From NCBI RefSeq assembly GCF_023736155.1, contig NZ_JAMLJJ010000004.1, positions 62,001 to 126,000 on the forward strand: a DNA stretch of 64,000 bases, written 5' to 3'. Source of the stretch: Larsenimonas salina (GTDB lineage Bacteria > Pseudomonadota > Gammaproteobacteria > Pseudomonadales > Halomonadaceae). Below are positions 10,761 through 20,674 of this stretch, in pieces. The notes under the pieces are model-generated. The model saw nothing but the letters and a program-made list of their open reading frames with translations, searched no databases and was not told the DNA's origin. Every line of letters starts with the position of its first letter. Within the stretch, counting starts at the first letter, position 1. The translations under genes were made by a program, and so were the position numbers.

Positions 10761-12769
10761 CACTGCCCCCTCAAAAAAAGCTTGTCGAGCTGACTCATCG
10801 TAAGCTCGGTCCAGGTCGGTCGCCCGTGATTACATTGACCGCTGCGCTCGGTACGTTCCATATCGCGCAACAGTGCGTTCATTTCAGGCACAGTCAAGCG
10901 GCGGTTGGCACGAACGCTGCCATGACAGGCCATGGTGGAGAGAATCTCGTTTAGATGCGCCTCCAGACGGTCGGAACGCCCGTAGCGGTCAAGTTCGGCC
11001 AGCATATCGCGCACCAGCGGCTCCGGGTCGGCCTTGCCAAGCAGCGCCGGCGTCTGACGCACCAGAAGCGTTTCCGGCCCACCGGCGTCGAGCACGACAC
11101 CGAGTCGGGCGAACGTGTCGACAAAGGTTTCGGCCACCTCGACCTGCGCCTCACTCACCGCGATCGAGACCGGCACCAGCAGCGGCTGCGCCTGAAGCTC
11201 GCCGGCAAGCCACTGGGTTTTCATCCGCTCGTAGGTGATGCGCTCATGCGCGGCGTGCATGTCCACCACCACCATGCCTCGCGCCGTCTGCGACAGGATG
11301 TAGACCCCGTGCAGCTGCGCAACGGCATACCCCATCGGAGGCACGTCGGGCGTGCTGTCCGACGCGTCATCGGCTTCATTGGTATTGCCCGGACTGATTT
11401 CAGATTCCAGATTGCCTGGAATGCCCGTTGAACGCGGCATTGCCGGTGGCTCTGATGCCTGAGATATCCGGGAGGGCTGAGCTATCTGGGGTGTCTGGGG
11501 TGTCTGGGGTGTCTGGGGCGTCAGCAATCGGTCCTCGTGATCCGGATGCAACGCCCGGTAGCCCGCCATGAACTCACGCACCTTGCGCTCACCGAAGGGC
11601 CGTTCGGGCGGCGCTTCACGAAGCGCCATCGACTGCTGATGCCCTTCGCCCGAGGTAGCCGAAGACGCCGGCGGCGACACGTCTTGCTCGGGAGGCGCCT
11701 TAGCCTCAGCCGGCGTTTCCGGTGACGGCGACTGGTTCGGGCGCACCTCGGCAAGCGAGCGATGCAGGCTCGAAAAAAGAAAGTCATGGACGAGCCGACC
11801 GTCTCGAAAGCGAACTTCGTGCTTGGTCGGATGCACATTGACGTCAACGACCGCCGGGTCGAGCTCCAGATACAGCACAAACACCGGGTGACGCCCGTGA
11901 AACAGTACATCGCGGTACGCCTGACGCACCGCGTGCGCCACCAGCTTGTCACGCACGATGCGCCCGTTGACGAAGAAATACTGCTGATCCGCCTGAGCCC
12001 GAGTATGCGTGGGCAACCCCACCCAGCCACGCAGGCGAAGGCCGGTGGCCTCTATATCGACACTCAGCGCATTTTTCAAGAACTCGCGCCCGAGCAGCTT
12101 GCCAATACGCTGCTCGCCGGCCAGATCGCTGTCACAGGCGGGCAGTTGATGCACCGGTTTCTGGTTGTGCGAAAGCGTCCAGCCAATGTCGAACCGCGAT
12201 AGGGTCAGACGCCGAAAGACTTCCTCGATGTGATTGAACTCGGTCTTTTCGGTACGTAGAAACTTGCGCCGGGCAGGCGTATTGAAAAACAGATCACGCA
12301 CCGTGACGCTCGACCCACGCGGATGTGGGGCCGGAGTTACGCTTGAGGTCATCTCGCGGCCTTCGGCCACGACGCGCCACGCCTGACTGGTGTCGGTGTG
12401 GGTGTTGGAGAAGAGTTCCAGACGCGAGACCGAACTGATCGCCGCCAACGCCTCGCCACGAAAGCCAAGGCTTGCCACACCTTCCAGATCATCAAGCGAC
12501 TCGATCTTGCTGGTGGCGTGGCGCGACAGCGCCAGCGGCAAATTCTCGGGACCAATGCCGCAGCCATTGTCACGCACTCTAAGAAGCTTGGCGCCGCCGG
12601 CCTCGATCTCGATATCGATACGGGTTGCCCCGGCATCGATGGCGTTTTCGACCAGCTCCTTGAGCACCGACGCCGGCCGCTCCACCACCTCGCCGGCCGC
12701 GATCTGGTTGGCCAGTCGCGGCGGCAGCACCTGGATGCGGCGCTGGTGTTGCTGGGTAGCTGTACTCAT
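10760..12769 (-). CDS. mutL: MutL mismatch repair protein, endonuclease type
   Basis: 669 residues. N-terminal GHKL ATPase ([36 protein letters not shown]), a long Pro/Gln-rich linker, and a C-terminal dimerisation domain. The latter has [12 protein letters not shown] near residue 500, matching the D[MQ]HA(x)2E(x)4E metal-binding motif, plus [10 protein letters not shown] and CNHGRPTW. These are the marks of a MutL that nicks DNA itself, as in Pseudomonas and Neisseria and unlike E. coli, whose MutL relies on MutH. The linker contains a 9-bp tandem repeat (11485-11520). Confidence 0.96.
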   Translation of the reverse strand: MSTATQQHQRRIQVLPPRLANQIAAGEVVERPASVLKELVENAIDAGATRIDIEIEAGGAKLLRVRDNGCGIGPENLPLALSRHATSKIESLDDLEGVASLGFRGEALAAISSVSRLELFSNTHTDTSQAWRVVAEGREMTSSVTPAPHPRGSSVTVRDLFFNTPARRKFLRTEKTEFNHIEEVFRRLTLSRFDIGWTLSHNQKPVHQLPACDSDLAGEQRIGKLLGREFLKNALSVDIEATGLRLRGWVGLPTHTRAQADQQYFFVNGRIVRDKLVAHAVRQAYRDVLFHGRHPVFVLYLELDPAVVDVNVHPTKHEVRFRDGRLVHDFLFSSLHRSLAEVRPNQSPSPETPAEAKAPPEQDVSPPASSATSGEGHQQSMALREAPPERPFGERKVREFMAGYRALHPDHEDRLLTPQTPQTPQTPQIAQPSRISQASEPPAMPRSTGIPGNLESEISPGNTNEADDASDSTPDVPPMGYAVAQLHGVYILSQTARGMVVVDMHAAHERITYERMKTQWLAGELQAQPLLVPVSIAVSEAQVEVAETFVDTFARLGVVLDAGGPETLLVRQTPALLGKADPEPLVRDMLAELDRYGRSDRLEAHLNEILSTMACHGSVRANRRLTVPEMNALLRDMERTERSGQCNHGRPTWTELTMSQLDKLFLRGQ
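11485..11520. repeat. 9-bp tandem repeat inside mutL
   Basis: Four consecutive copies of TCTGGGGTG (last copy TCTGGGGCG) read [12 protein letters not shown] on the minus strand, in the disordered linker. A gain or loss of units keeps the frame. Confidence 0.9.
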
Positions 12770-12775
12770 AAACCC

Positions 12776-14206
12776 TCAGGGAATGTTCAAAATCTGACCG
12801 ACCCGCAGCACATCCGAACTCAGCCGGTTCGCCTGCTTGAGGGCGAGAATCGATACGTTGAATCGGCCGGCAATCGACGACAGCGTATCGCCGGCGCTGA
12901 CGCGGTACTCGTCCCGGGCACCGCCGCGCGCCTGATCACGTTGCCAGGCCAACAAGCTGTCCGGCGGGGGCTGTCGCTCAAAATGCGCCCGAATGCCGGC
13001 GTAGACCGCGTTCATCAGCTGTTGCTGGTGGCTCGCCTGCTGCAGAAGCCGCTCTTCGCTCGGATTGGTGATAAAGCCCGTCTCGACCAGAAGCGAGGGG
13101 ATATCGGGGGATTTGAGCACGACAAATCCGGCCTGCTCGACCCGACCGTGACGAATCCGATTGACCCGCTCGATCTGACGGAACACATCGGTGCCTGCGG
13201 CCAGCGAATCATTGATGGTGGCGGTCATGCTCAAATCAAGCAGCACCCCGCGCAGCATTTCATCCTTGTCATCCAGACTAAGATCGCCACCGACCCCACC
13301 GATCAGGTCAGAGTTGTTTTCACTTTTTGCAAGCCAGCGCGCGGATTCCGACGTAGCGCCGTGCTGAGACAGCGCAAACACCGAACTGCCTCGCGCCGAA
13401 CTCGACCGCGCGGCGTCGGCGTGCAGTGACACGAAGAAATCGGCGTGCCGATCCCGGGCGATACGGGTGCGGCCCCGCAATGGAATGAATACGTCACGGT
13501 CACGGGTCAGGTACGCCTTGAATCCGGGGGCGGCGTTGAATTTAGCCGCCAGCCGCTTGGCCATCTGCAGTACCACGGTCTTTTCATACACGCCATGCGG
13601 GCCGACCGCGCCGGGGTCCTTGCCACCATGACCGGCATCCACGACGACCACGATATCGCGGCGCGGGTGGGTAACCGCCGGTTGGCGAGTAGACGAGGAA
13701 GCTCTGGGTGTGGTGGCTGACGACGACCGTTTGGCCAGCGCCTCGGTTGCGGCGTTTTCACGACTTCGAATGATCGCCTCGATCGGGTCGCCTTCATCAC
13801 TGCCGCCACCCTCGAGCACGACCTCCAGTCGGTAACCGTCGCTTCCAATCTTGCGGATCGGCGCCACCTCGAACGTCACCACGTGAGATAGATCGATTAC
13901 GACCCGGAGATCATTTTGATTGCGCGGCCCCGAGCGCACGGCCTTGATCAGCGCACTCTTCGAGGCCGCCGCCTCGATCGCACCGACCTTGCGCGTGTCC
14001 GAGAAGTCGGCCACCAGCCGAGCGGGATTATCCAGCGCGAACACATTGGTATCGGGCTTGCCGGCAAGATCGAACTCGAGCGCCGTCGTGCCGCCGGCAT
14101 GCTTCACATCAAGCGAGGTTAGCGTGGCGGCAAAGGCAGACTGCGCCAGCGCGATACCAACAATGACACACAGGGCTCGAATCGAACGTAACGCACCTAC
14201 TCGCAT
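12776..14206 (-). CDS. amiB: N-acetylmuramoyl-L-alanine amidase AmiB
   Basis: 476 residues, exported. Signal peptide at the N-terminus (ALCVIVGIALAQSAFA), AMIN domain (about 25-130) for septal peptidoglycan targeting, a Ser/Thr-rich linker, a zinc Amidase_3 domain (VVVDAGHGGKDPGA, SLHADAA, ETGFITNPSEE supplying the ligands and catalytic Glu) and a C-terminal LysM (YRVSAGDTLSSIAGRFNV). It splits septal peptidoglycan during division. The start at MRVGALRSIR has AGGA upstream and lies 7 bases after tsaE; the longer open frame would bury the signal peptide. Confidence 0.95.
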   Translation of the reverse strand: MRVGALRSIRALCVIVGIALAQSAFAATLTSLDVKHAGGTTALEFDLAGKPDTNVFALDNPARLVADFSDTRKVGAIEAAASKSALIKAVRSGPRNQNDLRVVIDLSHVVTFEVAPIRKIGSDGYRLEVVLEGGGSDEGDPIEAIIRSRENAATEALAKRSSSATTPRASSSTRQPAVTHPRRDIVVVVDAGHGGKDPGAVGPHGVYEKTVVLQMAKRLAAKFNAAPGFKAYLTRDRDVFIPLRGRTRIARDRHADFFVSLHADAARSSSARGSSVFALSQHGATSESARWLAKSENNSDLIGGVGGDLSLDDKDEMLRGVLLDLSMTATINDSLAAGTDVFRQIERVNRIRHGRVEQAGFVVLKSPDIPSLLVETGFITNPSEERLLQQASHQQQLMNAVYAGIRAHFERQPPPDSLLAWQRDQARGGARDEYRVSAGDTLSSIAGRFNVSILALKQANRLSSDVLRVGQILNIP

Positions 14207-14213
14207 AAAAATC

Positions 14214-14675
14214 CTAACGTGGCTTGGAAAGCGCCTCGAGTACATCACGCCCGTAGTCGGACGACGCAGAAAGCGTAGCGCGTCGCCCCTCGTCCATGAC
14301 ATCAAGGGTTACGGTAATATCGGGCGAAGCAAGCCAGCCTTCACCCCGACTTGGCCATTCGACAAGTTTCAGGCACTCGCCATCGCCGAGCACGTCCCGC
14401 GCACCGAGAAACTCGAGCTCTTCTGGATCACCCAATCGGTAAAGATCGAAATGATAGATACGCGCCGAATCGAGCTCATAGGGCTCCATCAGCGTATAAG
14501 TGGGGCTCTTTACCGCACCGTCGTGGCCATAGGCTGACAGAATGCCTCGGGTCATCGTGGTCTTGCCGGCGCCAAGTTCGCCCTCCAGAAAGACCAGGCC
14601 ACGACCGGCCAGTGTCTGTCCCAGCCAGCGGCCGAACGCGACCTGGGCGGCTTCATCGTTGAGTAAAATAGTCAT
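14214..14675 (-). CDS. tsaE: TsaE, tRNA t6A synthesis ATPase
   Basis: 153 residues. P-loop ATPase with Walker A GELGAGKTT, SPTYTLMEPYE, and the HFDLYRLGDPEELEFLG block diagnostic of the family. It acts with TsaB, TsaC and TsaD to place threonylcarbamoyl on A37 of ANN-decoding tRNAs. It lies between nnr (11 bases upstream) and amiB, as in E. coli. Confidence 0.96.
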   Translation of the reverse strand: MTILLNDEAAQVAFGRWLGQTLAGRGLVFLEGELGAGKTTMTRGILSAYGHDGAVKSPTYTLMEPYELDSARIYHFDLYRLGDPEELEFLGARDVLGDGECLKLVEWPSRGEGWLASPDITVTLDVMDEGRRATLSASSDYGRDVLEALSKPR

Positions 14676-14686
14676 GATCAGGCGTC

Positions 14687-16180
14687 TTATTGCGGATTGG
14701 CCAGTCGACGAGCGTAGAATGCCAGATCGGTCGCCAGCACACCACGCTCGCCGTCGTCACGGGCGGCCTCATCGGCGGCCAGTGCATGCAGAAGCGACCC
14801 ATTGAGCGTCGCCTCCAGCGGTGACAACCCCTGCGCCAAAAGCGCGGTGATGAAACCGGTCAGGGTGTCCCCCATACCCCCGGTCGCCATGCCGGGGTTG
14901 CCAAAGGCATTGAGATAGACCGCCTCGTCGCCGGTCGTCGGGCAGGTTCCAGCAATCAGCGTGCCGGCCCCTTTCAGCAGCACGGTGCTACCAAAGCGGG
15001 CCTTGAGCGCCCGAACGGCTGCCAGCCGATCGGCCTGAATATCAGCCGTCGACCATCCAAGCAGCGCCGCCGCCTCACCCGGATGCGGCGTCAATACATG
15101 CGGCGCGGTTGGCGCTAGGTTAAGCGCCTGCATGACATGAAGGCCATCGGCATCGATCACGGTGGGCCGATTCGAGGCGAGCGCCGCCGCCATCAGGCCC
15201 TCGCCCCAGGCGCCTCGCCCAAGACCCGGGCCGATCGCGATGACATCACAGGCCTCGAGCAGATCATGGATGTCATGGGCATTGCGGGTCGGACGTACCA
15301 TCAATTCCGGGCGGCGGGTCAACGCCGGCGCCACATGCACCTCATCGGTGGCAAGACTTACAAGCCCTGCCCCGAGACGAGCAGCCGCTTCGGCCACCAT
15401 GATCGATGCGCCACCGTAGCCCGGCTGACCGCCGATCACGAGCGCGTGACCACATTGCCCTTTGTGGGTGCTAGGCTTGCGCGCCGTCAGGCGCTGACTC
15501 AAGCGATCCCGGCTTAAAAGCGTTGCCTGATAGTCGATGCCGCTCAGGTACTGGCCAACCTCGAGGCCTGCAAATACGCATTCACCGACGTGATCAACCG
15601 CGTCGCCCGTATAAAGGCCGAGCTTTCGCCCGATGAACGTCACGGTCAGCGACGCCACGACCGCGACATCGACCACCTGCCCGGTATCGGCATTGACGCC
15701 GGAAGGCACATCAAGTGACAACACCGGCACACCGGCGCCGTTGATGCGCTCGATAGCCGCATCGAACGGCGTACGCAGGGTGCCTGCAATACCGGTGCCC
15801 AATAGCGCATCGACGATCAGGGCGCCATCGAGCGCCACATCCGGTGACCACGGCGTCATGACGACACCTGCGGCACTCGCCAGCTGCCAGGCCTCGAGCG
15901 CCTCCCCCGAAAGCGTTGACTCGGGCTTGAGCGCAACGCACTGCACTCGAAGCCCGGACTGCCGAGCAAGCGCCGCCACCACAAAGCCGTCGCCGCCGTT
16001 GTTGCCGCTCCCGCACAGAATCGACAGCGACCCGGCCTCGGGCCAGCGCTTTCGGATCAGGTTGAACGCCGCGTGCCCGGCGCGCTGCATCAGATCGAAC
16101 CCACTCGGGCCATGTTCCATAGCCTTTCGGTCCAGCGCGCGTGACTGTTCAGCGCTATAAAGACGAATTGCACGTTCCAT
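14687..16180 (-). CDS. nnr: Bifunctional NAD(P)H-hydrate epimerase / dehydratase
   Basis: 497 residues with two enzymes fused. The YjeF_N epimerase (about 1-215; CGSGNNGGDGFVVA) interconverts R and S hydrates of NAD(P)H; the ribokinase-fold ADP-dependent dehydratase (about 225-497; PHPGEAAALLG, GNPGMATGGMGDTLTGF) repairs the S form. The start MERAIRLYSAEQ has AAGGCAG upstream; the frame is open for 25 more codons without family similarity. First gene of the minus-strand run that ends with purA. Confidence 0.95.
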   Translation of the reverse strand: MERAIRLYSAEQSRALDRKAMEHGPSGFDLMQRAGHAAFNLIRKRWPEAGSLSILCGSGNNGGDGFVVAALARQSGLRVQCVALKPESTLSGEALEAWQLASAAGVVMTPWSPDVALDGALIVDALLGTGIAGTLRTPFDAAIERINGAGVPVLSLDVPSGVNADTGQVVDVAVVASLTVTFIGRKLGLYTGDAVDHVGECVFAGLEVGQYLSGIDYQATLLSRDRLSQRLTARKPSTHKGQCGHALVIGGQPGYGGASIMVAEAAARLGAGLVSLATDEVHVAPALTRRPELMVRPTRNAHDIHDLLEACDVIAIGPGLGRGAWGEGLMAAALASNRPTVIDADGLHVMQALNLAPTAPHVLTPHPGEAAALLGWSTADIQADRLAAVRALKARFGSTVLLKGAGTLIAGTCPTTGDEAVYLNAFGNPGMATGGMGDTLTGFITALLAQGLSPLEATLNGSLLHALAADEAARDDGERGVLATDLAFYARRLANPQ

Positions 16181-16281
16181 GAACTGCCTTTGCTCCTTGC
16201 CTTGCTCGTCCCGGTCGAAGGCCGACCGGCAACGCGTTACACTGTGTGGTTGCATACACCTACCGATCGCACCCCATCCTC

Positions 16282-17403
16282 ATGGCAGACACGTCGTCGC
16301 TCGACCCCACCGCCCTTTCAAGGCACATCAAAGAGCTTGCACGCGAGCTGGGCTTCAGTGCCTGTGGCATTACCGGTGTCGATCTGGGCCAGCACGAGGC
16401 CTATCTCGAGGCGTGGCTCAAGGCCGGCCATCACGGCGAAATGGACTACATGCAAAAGCATGGCACAAAACGCACTCGGCCGGCAGAGCTGGTGCCGGAG
16501 ACCCTGCGTGTGATCAGCGTCCGCATGGATTACCTGCCGCCGGAGGTCGAAAGCGCCAAACTGCTCGGTCAGCCCGAAAAAGCCTATGTGTCACGCTACG
16601 CCCTCGGGCGCGATTACCACAAACTGATTCGAAAGCGCCTGGACCAACTGGCCAAGCGCATTCAACGCGCAATCGGCCCCTTCGGGTATCGTGCGTTCGT
16701 GGATTCTGCCCCGGTGATGGAGCGCGCACTTGCCCAACGCGCCGGCCACGGCTGGTTCGGCAAGAACGCCATGATCATCAACCCCAAGTCCGGCTCGCTG
16801 TTCTTTCTTGGCGAGCTGTATACCGACCTGCCGCTGCCGGTGGATGAGCCGTTCGAGCGCGAGCACTGTGGCTCCTGCAACCAGTGCAAGATCGCCTGCC
16901 CGACCGGCGCCATCGTCGATGACAAGATCATCGACGCCAGGCGCTGCATTTCATATCTAACCATCGAGCTGCATGGCGCCATTCCGCACGAATTTCGAAA
17001 ACCGATGGGCAATCGGGTATTTGGCTGCGATGACTGCCAGCTAGTCTGCCCGTTCACACGCTTTACCAAACGAAGCGCGGAACCGGATTTCTCTCCGCGC
17101 CACGCCCTCGACCGCGCCGATCTGGTCACGCTCTTCAACTGGAGCGAGGCGGAGTTTCTTGAAAACACGGCCGGAAGCCCGATTCGACGCATCGGCTATG
17201 CGCGCTGGCTGCGCAATCTTGCGGTGGGCCTTGGCAACGCCCCGACGTCCAGCGCCGTACTCAGCGCGCTAAGGGCCCGGCGCGCCTACCCATCCGCACT
17301 GGTGCGAGAGCACGTGGCTTGGGCGCTCGAGCAACACCAGGCGCCTGAGCCGCCCACCATCGCACGCCTGCCGATGGCCACGGCCCAGGCAACGATCAAT
17401 TAG
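16282..17403 (+). CDS. queG: Epoxyqueuosine reductase QueG
   Basis: 373 residues. Cobalamin- and 4Fe-4S-dependent reduction of epoxyqueuosine, the last step of queuosine in tRNA. The DUF1730 domain with VDSAPVMERALAQRAG (catalytic Asp) is followed by two ferredoxin-type cysteine groups, CGSCNQCKIACPTGAI and CDDCQLVCPFT. The ATG at MADTSSLDPT matches the E. coli start but has no clear ribosome site; a GTG at 16246 is the alternative. Divergent from nnr. Confidence 0.94.
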   Translation: MADTSSLDPTALSRHIKELARELGFSACGITGVDLGQHEAYLEAWLKAGHHGEMDYMQKHGTKRTRPAELVPETLRVISVRMDYLPPEVESAKLLGQPEKAYVSRYALGRDYHKLIRKRLDQLAKRIQRAIGPFGYRAFVDSAPVMERALAQRAGHGWFGKNAMIINPKSGSLFFLGELYTDLPLPVDEPFEREHCGSCNQCKIACPTGAIVDDKIIDARRCISYLTIELHGAIPHEFRKPMGNRVFGCDDCQLVCPFTRFTKRSAEPDFSPRHALDRADLVTLFNWSEAEFLENTAGSPIRRIGYARWLRNLAVGLGNAPTSSAVLSALRARRAYPSALVREHVAWALEQHQAPEPPTIARLPMATAQATIN

Positions 17404-17436
17404 ATCAAGGCCGCGCCTCAACCTACACACTGACCC

Positions 17437-17985
17437 TCATACATCGAGAAAGTGCGTTCGGTAATACGCCATTTCCTCGATCGACTCGCGAATGTCGTCC
17501 AACGCCTGATGGGTGCCCTTTTTCTGAAACCCGTCGACGATGCCCGGTTTCCAGCGCCGCGCCAGCTCCTTGAGCGTGGAGACATCAATGTTGCGGTAGT
17601 GGAAGAAACGCTCGAGCGTCGGCATCTCGTACTGCATGAAGCGCCGGTCCTGATGCACGCTATTGCCACACATTGGCGAGGCGCCCTCCTTGACGTGTTC
17701 GGCCAGAAACTCGAGGGTCAGGCGCTCGGCGTCGGCGGTCGAGATATCACTTTTCCGAACGCGCTCGATCAAGCCGCTGTCGCCATGGGTCTTCTGGTTC
17801 CAGTCGTCCATCTTATTAAGCTGCGTATCGCTTTGATGCACGGCCAGTACCGGGCCTTCGGCCACTACATTGAGGTCACTGTCGGTCACGATGGTCGCGA
17901 TCTCGATGATCCGGTCTTCGGCCGGATCCAGCCCGGTCATTTCCAGATCGATCCAGATCAGGCGGTCTTTAGCGGGGGTGCTCAT
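17437..17985 (-). CDS. orn: Oligoribonuclease
   Basis: 182 residues. DEDDh 3'-5' exonuclease that removes RNA dinucleotides, including pGpG from cyclic-di-GMP breakdown. Exo[11 protein letters not shown], ExoII region near [12 protein letters not shown], ExoIII HQALDDI. The start [11 protein letters not shown] has GGAG 6 bases upstream. It is divergent from rsgA, as in most Gammaproteobacteria. Confidence 0.97.
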   Translation of the reverse strand: MSTPAKDRLIWIDLEMTGLDPAEDRIIEIATIVTDSDLNVVAEGPVLAVHQSDTQLNKMDDWNQKTHGDSGLIERVRKSDISTADAERLTLEFLAEHVKEGASPMCGNSVHQDRRFMQYEMPTLERFFHYRNIDVSTLKELARRWKPGIVDGFQKKGTHQALDDIRESIEEMAYYRTHFLDV

Positions 17986-18111
17986 GGGTACTCCGGGCAA
18001 CGGTTACGCACTCAAGGCAACCATTTGGCCTTGAGCGCTTGATGAATTGCGATGTCATCTCGATGGCGTAAAGCGTACAATCAAGCGCGTAATCAGACCA
18101 GCGAAGGACGC

Positions 18112-19128
18112 ATGAGTCGACGAAAACTGAGCCGCCAGCAGCAGTGGCGCATCGACAAGATTCAGGCCGAAAAGGCCAAACGGGCCGCCCGCAAGGACGA
18201 AAAGGCAAGCGCGGAAGATGAGGCCGGCCGGCTCGGCCCCGAGCGCGAAGGCCGCATCATCGCTCACTTCGGCCGTACGCTCGAAGTCGCCGATGACGGC
18301 CACGCCCTGCACCAGTGCCATCAGCGCGCCAACATCGCTCAGCTTGTGACCGGTGACCGGGTGATCTTTCGCCCCGGCATCGAGGACAACGGCGTGATCG
18401 AGGCGCGGCTCGAGCGCACCTCCACTCTCGAGCGCCCCGATGCCCGCGGCCAGCTCAAGCCAGTGGCAGCCAACGTCGATCGCATCTTGATCGTCTTCGC
18501 CGCCGAACCCGAACCGTACCCCAACCTGATCGACCGTTACCTGGTCGCCTGCGAGGCCACCGGCATTCAACCGGTGCTGGTGCTCAACAAGACTGACCTG
18601 CTGCCCGACGATGGCGGCGAGCTGATGCGCTGGCTCACCCGCTATGAAGCGCTTGGCTACGAGATTCTGCCCGCCTCGGTCAAGCGCGAGCACGGACTCG
18701 ACGCCCTGACCGAGACCCTTGATGGGTTGACCACCGTGTTCGTCGGCCAATCAGGCGTTGGCAAGTCGTCATTGATCGACGCGCTGCTGCCCGATGAGCT
18801 TTTACGGATCGGGGCGCTGTCGGAAGATACCCGCAAGGGCAAGCACACCACCACCACCGCCCGGCTCTACCGCTTTCGAAGCGGCGGCGAGCTGATCGAT
18901 TCGCCCGGCATTCGCGAGTTCGGGCTGACGCACTTGAGCGCGCAGGACATCACCGACGGCTTCATCGAGTTTCGCCCTTTCGCAAGCCAGTGCAAGTTTC
19001 GCGACTGCCATCACGAGGAAGAGCCCGGCTGCGCGCTGAAGGCCGCCGTCGAACGCGGCGACATTCACCCCGAGCGCTTTGCAAGCTACAAACAGATCAA
19101 GGCAAGCCTCGACGGCCCCGCGTACTGA
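18112..19128 (+). CDS. rsgA: Ribosome small-subunit biogenesis GTPase RsgA
   Basis: 338 residues, circularly permuted GTPase: OB fold, then G4 (NKTD), G1 (GQSGVGKSS) and G3 (DSPGI), and a C-terminal zinc-binding motif CKFRDCHHEEEPGC. It checks the decoding centre of maturing 30S subunits. The start MSRRKLSRQQ has AAGGA just upstream; the preceding 20 in-frame codons overlap the promoter region. Confidence 0.96.
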   Translation: MSRRKLSRQQQWRIDKIQAEKAKRAARKDEKASAEDEAGRLGPEREGRIIAHFGRTLEVADDGHALHQCHQRANIAQLVTGDRVIFRPGIEDNGVIEARLERTSTLERPDARGQLKPVAANVDRILIVFAAEPEPYPNLIDRYLVACEATGIQPVLVLNKTDLLPDDGGELMRWLTRYEALGYEILPASVKREHGLDALTETLDGLTTVFVGQSGVGKSSLIDALLPDELLRIGALSEDTRKGKHTTTTARLYRFRSGGELIDSPGIREFGLTHLSAQDITDGFIEFRPFASQCKFRDCHHEEEPGCALKAAVERGDIHPERFASYKQIKASLDGPAY

Positions 19129-19150
19129 GAGTTCTATGTACTGAGAGTTC
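19122..19150. repeat. 13-bp direct duplication over the rsgA stop
   Basis: GTACTGAGAGTTC occurs at 19122-19134 (including the rsgA stop codon) and again at 19138-19150, a recent-looking short tandem duplication with a 16-base period. Confidence 0.8.
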
Positions 19151-19163
19151 GATCAGACAGGCA

Positions 19164-19195
19164 TAAAAAACGCGGCACCAAGGCGCCGCGTTTTT
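19164..19195. terminator. Bidirectional terminator between rsgA and the permease
   Basis: CGCGGC/GCCGCG stem flanked by six A on the left and five T on the right, between two convergent genes. Confidence 0.75.
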
Positions 19196-19221
19196 GCAGG
19201 CATCACACACCCTCGTGAAGC

Positions 19222-20544
19222 CTAGCCCTCCATCAGCATCAGAATCGACAGCGCAAACAATACCCACATGGTGGGTTTCACCTCGCGCGCCTTGCCAACG
19301 CCGACCTTGACGATCACGAAGCTCAAGAAGCCGAACACCACGCCGTGCGTGATCGAATACGTCAGCGGGATCAGGATCATCGCGATGAAGGCCGGAATGG
19401 CGTCGTCCATCTCATACCAGTTGATCATGCGGATCGGGTCGAGCATGAACACGCCGACCATGATCAGCGCCGGCGCCGTTGCGATTGCCGGAACCAACGA
19501 CAACAGCGGCGACAGAAACAGAAACGGCAGGAAAAGCATGGCTGCCACTACGGCCACCAGCCCCGTACGGCCACCCTGACTGATGCCGGCAGCGGATTCG
19601 ACGTAGGCGTTGGCCGGGCTGGTGCCAAGCGGCGCCGAAATCAGTGCGGAAATGGCATCGATCACCATCGATTGGCGAATGTTGCGCGGCTCGCCGTTTT
19701 TATCCAGGAGTTTCCCGGCCTGACACACCCCCATGAACGTCGACAGCGCATCGAAGAAGATCGTGAACAAGATCACAAAGGTGAACGGCAGGTAGGCCAC
19801 ATCGAGCGCCCCCAGGATGTCCACCTTGAGCAGGCCGCTGAAATCGGGCCAGGCAAAGATGCCGTTGTAGTTCACAAGGGTCGAGGCACCGAGATACGCG
19901 CTCCCATCGCCCCACCAGCGCCCGATCGGCCAGGCAATCAGCGTAGTGAAGATGATGCCGATGATCAGCGCGCCCTGCACGCCGCGTGCGACCAGAAGCG
20001 CAGTCACCGCCATGCCGATCAAAAAGGTCACGATCGGTGCGCTCATCGGCGCCATGGACACAACGGTTGCCGGGCTTGTGACCAGAAACTGCGCGTTGAC
20101 CAAACCGATGGTAGTAATGAACAGGCCAATACCGCAGGCGATGGCGTACCTGAGCTGGGCGGGAATGGCATCGATCACGTAACGGCGCACATTGAATACC
20201 GCCAGTACCGCAAAAATCACCCCGGCCCAGAACACGCACCCAAGGGCGGTCTGCCAGGGGATGCCGGCGCCGAGTACCATGGTATAGGTAAAAAGCGCAT
20301 TGATGCCCATGCCCGGGGCCACCAGGATAGGGTTTCGCGCATAAAGCCCCATCATCAGGCTTCCGAAGAAACTGATGATCACGGTCGCGGTCAGTGCACT
20401 GCTGAAGGGGATGCCTGCGTCACTCAGGATCGAGGGATTGACCACAATGATGTACATGGCGGCGAGGAAGGTCGCAACGCCTGCCAGGATTTCCTGTTTC
20501 GGTGAGCTGCCCTGCGCTCTTATTGTAAATAGTCGGTCTAGCAC
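19222..20544 (-). CDS. NCS2-type purine base permease (AzgA/COG2252 branch)
   Basis: 440-residue inner-membrane transporter with about 12-14 hydrophobic segments. Family marks include ATFLAAMYIIVVNPSIL, APGMGINALFTY and SAPLGTSPANAYVESAAGI. The branch carries adenine, guanine or hypoxanthine by proton symport; which base is not readable here. The start is placed at GTG (MLDRLFTIR), which has GGAG 6 bases upstream; a TTG four codons earlier overlaps that ribosome site. Divergent from the rhodanese gene. Confidence 0.9.
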   Translation of the reverse strand: MLDRLFTIRAQGSSPKQEILAGVATFLAAMYIIVVNPSILSDAGIPFSSALTATVIISFFGSLMMGLYARNPILVAPGMGINALFTYTMVLGAGIPWQTALGCVFWAGVIFAVLAVFNVRRYVIDAIPAQLRYAIACGIGLFITTIGLVNAQFLVTSPATVVSMAPMSAPIVTFLIGMAVTALLVARGVQGALIIGIIFTTLIAWPIGRWWGDGSAYLGASTLVNYNGIFAWPDFSGLLKVDILGALDVAYLPFTFVILFTIFFDALSTFMGVCQAGKLLDKNGEPRNIRQSMVIDAISALISAPLGTSPANAYVESAAGISQGGRTGLVAVVAAMLFLPFLFLSPLLSLVPAIATAPALIMVGVFMLDPIRMINWYEMDDAIPAFIAMILIPLTYSITHGVVFGFLSFVIVKVGVGKAREVKPTMWVLFALSILMLMEG

Positions 20545-20674
20545 GTGGTTCTCCAACGATGGAAAAAAGCAGCCGGCAGTATACCGACCCAGCGCCTTAT
20601 CGGCACGGGCAGTTGTCCCTGTGCCCGCTTATTGGCTAGCCTTGGGCCATGACTTCCACCGAAAGGGATCGCCC

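Noticed and set aside
11485-11520. Short tandem repeat as a CRISPR or phase-variable switch
   Set aside because: Units are 9 bp without spacers and in frame in mutL; copy changes cannot shift the frame.
20545-20674. Purine riboswitch in front of the permease
   Set aside because: The divergent region is short and no conserved purine-aptamer core or paired arms were visible.
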